A stretch of 6,639 bases of DNA from Planctomycetaceae bacterium. GTDB lineage: Bacteria > Planctomycetota > Planctomycetia > Pirellulales > Pirellulaceae. The stretch covers positions 1-6,639 of the forward strand of contig DNPC01000733.1 in the NCBI GenBank assembly GCA_003501565.1. Direction: 5' to 3'. Below the pieces are notes generated by a model that was given only the letters and a program-made list of their open reading frames with translations, was not told the DNA's origin and did no database searches. Made by a program: the position numbers and the translations under genes. Below, piece after piece: positions 4,506 to 6,639 of the stretch; the first letter of the stretch is position 1; each line of letters opens with the position of its first letter.

Positions 4506-6639
4506 ACCGTTTCGCGCCGGCGTCCCTTAGATTCGCTTCCAACACGCCAAGTGCTGATGCAATCTCGTGCTCATCGGGCTCGGAAAGTTTTTGCCCCCCG
4601 AATCGTTCGCGGTAGTAGTGATTCGCCAAGGTCTCTACTGGCCGCTGGTGAATCGTCCGTGCTGCTCCTTGTGCTAGCTCAGTCGATGCATCCTGGTTTT
4701 GCTCGGCAAGCTGCCGATCAGCATCGCGCGAAAATTCCTCGGCCGTTTGATCGTCGGTCCGCCGGAGCCCAATCGTCTCGAGCATCTTCATGCATCGCGA
4801 AAAATAAGGTTGCCGATAAACTGCCTGACGCGGAACTACACCAAGCCGCTTTGCAAGCCGCGGCGCGTACTTGGGAAGTAGCTTGAACAAACGCCAAAAC
4901 GCCAACGCTACACAGACTAGCAAAACGAAAACGACAGCCAGTGGACCAAGCAGGGTAGTCGATGCATTCACACCACGCGTTCGCAAACCGTTGCGAAGAC
5001 CGTAAACATCATTCAGCAATTGTTCAACGATTGTGCGGCTGTTTTCCGCCACTGGAGCATAGAGACTGTTTTCCCCTTTTAGCTTCTGCCCATCAACGAT
5101 GTAGTCCTTCCAGAGCTTCTCAGCAAAATCGAACGCTTGCCCTTCTTGGTCCACGATTACGTTTCCATCTTCCGAACTTGGCGGTGTGGGATCGAATCGC
5201 ACCAGGTACCACTCACGATCCGTCAGCCACGGGGCAAGTTCAGTTTGTTCAAGTTGCGAACGCCTAAATAGCCCCTCAACCCAAGCGTGAGCATCACTCT
5301 GTTTCACCGCAAAATAGCGTCCAGGCCGATTAAACTCTCGAGGCTGATACCCAAGAACAATACGAGTTGGGACGCTGAGTTGACGCATCATCGCGGTCAA
5401 AGCAGCCGCGTAGTACTGGCAATGGCCGACCCGTTTGTTCAAAACGAAATCCACAATCGGATCCAGCGTTGGATCTTCTGGCAACGTTAGATCCAAGCTA
5501 TAGGCAAACTTCCCAGACATACTGAAGTGCCGCTCCAGTTCAGCACACGCCTGGTAGGCATCGACCGGAGAAGTACCACTTTCCTCTAGCACCTTCAGTG
5601 CGTAGGCTTCCAAATCGGCAAAGCTCTCATCGTATTCCAATTCCATCCGGGCTCGGTTACTGTACCCAGCGCTATTCTCACGATCATTCAAATAGTGCAT
5701 TGGCACGATGCGTAGTTGCTCGCCTCGGTAGAACTCTCCGGTTCCAATTTCGTACGCGACGCTGGTCCCTGCCGGAGCATCTTCTTCACCCACTCCATTT
5801 AACACCCCATTGAACTTGTCCAGCCGTAGTCTAACCGGTGGCTCCTTGTCGACTTGGAAGGCTGCTCCCATCGTCACCAGCGTTTTCAGGTATTTATGCC
5901 GAATGTCAAATTCGACTTTGACCATATCGGTTTTGTTCTCAAGGAGTGCTCGGGTTGTGTCTGCATCCGGTAGCGAACGGTACTCACTTCGCCCTGCGTA
6001 CAGCCATTCCCCTTGCGTATCGAATCGTCGCTGTCTGGGAGCACTGTAAGAATCAAGCACGTACGCTCGGATGTAAGGCGGCGTTTTGACCGGATACTCA
6101 TCGTTCGTAGTCGCGTCCTTCAACGTGACACGCATGGTCGGCGTTTCATCAACCTTGAGCCTTCCGACAGCATCAAACGTGAGGGATCGTGGCAGTCCGA
6201 TACGCGGCGTCCCAACCAGCGGCCTACGAAGACTCCCCGGACTCGTCCGCGGCATCAAGTAGAAAAAGAATGCAGCGAATGCGATCGCCCCGACTCCAAT
6301 TGGAACTGACTGCAGCAACCGTCGCGCCAACCGGCTCCCCTGGACGTTCTTGGCAGTAACCACATTACTTTCGACGCGTGGTTTCAAACGCCGGGCCGTT
6401 CGCCGTTTCTTGAATTTCTCGTAAAGCAATTCGGCAAGATGCGGGATTGGGCTCTCAATGCTCGGATCGACATAAACCAACGTCGCATAACGGGCAAAAA
6501 GGAACAGCGACGAAACCCATAGCAGCATGATTGGGGCAAGCAGCATCCCAAACACGATATTGTCATTTACGAGCGCGGCAACAATCATCTCGAGCAGAAG
6601 AAACACAGCCAACTGCTCGAAGATCCGTAAATTTTTCTT
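4504..6639 (-). CDS. Membrane-anchored transglutaminase-like protein, TgpA type (N-terminus outside the window)
   Basis: The frame is open to the right edge, so 711 residues are visible and the start lies outside; the TTG at 6612 has no ribosome binding site and is not a credible start. Counting from the edge, hydrophobic helices lie at about 7-28 and 29-57, with another at 112-131. A large extracytoplasmic segment carries the transglutaminase core, with the triad C407 (VGHCQYYAAAL), H451 (SDAHAWVEG) and D483 (RFDPTPP). A last helix (560-585) precedes a cytoplasmic C-terminal region that resembles DUF4129 (about 609-700). This order matches the TgpA/DUF3488-transglutaminase-DUF4129 layout. 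Family members commonly sit beside MoxR ATPase and DUF58 genes, which would lie past the right edge. The triad is complete, so protease or transglutaminase-type thiol chemistry is plausible; the substrate is unknown. It converges on the decarboxylase with a 19-bp gap. Confidence 0.88.
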   Translation of the reverse strand, partial: KKNLRIFEQLAVFLLLEMIVAALVNDNIVFGMLLAPIMLLWVSSLFLFARYATLVYVDPSIESPIPHLAELLYEKFKKRRTARRLKPRVESNVVTAKNVQGSRLARRLLQSVPIGVGAIAFAAFFFYLMPRTSPGSLRRPLVGTPRIGLPRSLTFDAVGRLKVDETPTMRVTLKDATTNDEYPVKTPPYIRAYVLDSYSAPRQRRFDTQGEWLYAGRSEYRSLPDADTTRALLENKTDMVKVEFDIRHKYLKTLVTMGAAFQVDKEPPVRLRLDKFNGVLNGVGEEDAPAGTSVAYEIGTGEFYRGEQLRIVPMHYLNDRENSAGYSNRARMELEYDESFADLEAYALKVLEESGTSPVDAYQACAELERHFSMSGKFAYSLDLTLPEDPTLDPIVDFVLNKRVGHCQYYAAALTAMMRQLSVPTRIVLGYQPREFNRPGRYFAVKQSDAHAWVEGLFRRSQLEQTELAPWLTDREWYLVRFDPTPPSSEDGNVIVDQEGQAFDFAEKLWKDYIVDGQKLKGENSLYAPVAENSRTIVEQLLNDVYGLRNGLRTRGVNASTTLLGPLAVVFVLLVCVALAFWRLFKLLPKYAPRLAKRLGVVPRQAVYRQPYFSRCMKMLETIGLRRTDDQTAEEFSRDADRQLAEQNQDASTELAQGAARTIHQRPVETLANHYYRERFGGQKLSEPDEHEIASALGVLEANLRDAGAKR

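Noticed and set aside
4551..6309. Plus-strand open frames opposite the transglutaminase gene
   Set aside because: All are antisense to a continuous frame with a verified catalytic triad. Their compositions are rich in Arg, Ser and His with no motif.
6612..6639. TTG at 6612 as the true start of the transglutaminase gene
   Set aside because: The frame stays open to the edge, no ribosome binding site precedes the TTG, and the first hydrophobic helix already begins upstream of it.

Overview
The window looks like ordinary chromosome from a planctomycete, probably the Rhodopirellula/Pirellulaceae group. I infer this from the gene types, the mixed ATG/GTG starts, the moderate GC content and the style of the proteins. 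These include a secreted DUF1080-like protein with a long n-region signal peptide and Lys/Ser-rich linkers, a lone VanZ-like protein, a CBM9-like hypothetical and a TgpA-like transglutaminase. No database search was possible, so the lineage is an inference. I see no tRNA, rRNA, CRISPR array, insertion sequence or phage gene.

Layout. At the left edge, on the minus strand, is the N-terminal part of a VanZ-family membrane protein (1-317, cut by the window edge). It diverges from a four-gene plus-strand block across a 346-bp non-coding stretch (318-663). That stretch holds an imperfect 24-bp triple repeat with two identical dyad-symmetric boxes, and a pair of small GC hairpins. The plus-strand block is: a secreted DUF1080-like protein (664-1638); tadA, the tRNA adenosine deaminase (1628-2194, overlapping its upstream neighbour by 11 bp); a conserved-hypothetical CBM9/DOMON-like protein (2248-2925); and a PLP-dependent aromatic-L-amino-acid decarboxylase (3048-4484). 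The block ends in a small hairpin with a short T-tract that lies between it and a convergent minus-strand gene. That gene (4504-6639, N-terminus outside the window) encodes a membrane-anchored transglutaminase-like protein with an intact Cys-His-Asp triad.

How the genes fit together. Only the first two plus-strand genes are tightly coupled, by overlap. The following gaps of 53 and 122 bp allow one transcript but do not prove it. No shared pathway is evident: the block mixes a likely carbohydrate-related secreted protein, tRNA wobble editing, a probable sugar-binding-fold protein and an amine-forming decarboxylase. The transglutaminase gene probably belongs to another operon that continues past the right edge; in many bacteria this family travels with MoxR ATPase and DUF58 genes.

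I found no convincing new multi-gene system. The points most worth checking are the repeated dyad boxes in the divergent intergenic region, the Gly-rich N-terminal extension of TadA (encoded by a G-rich tract), the unassigned CBM9-like protein, and the substrate of the decarboxylase.
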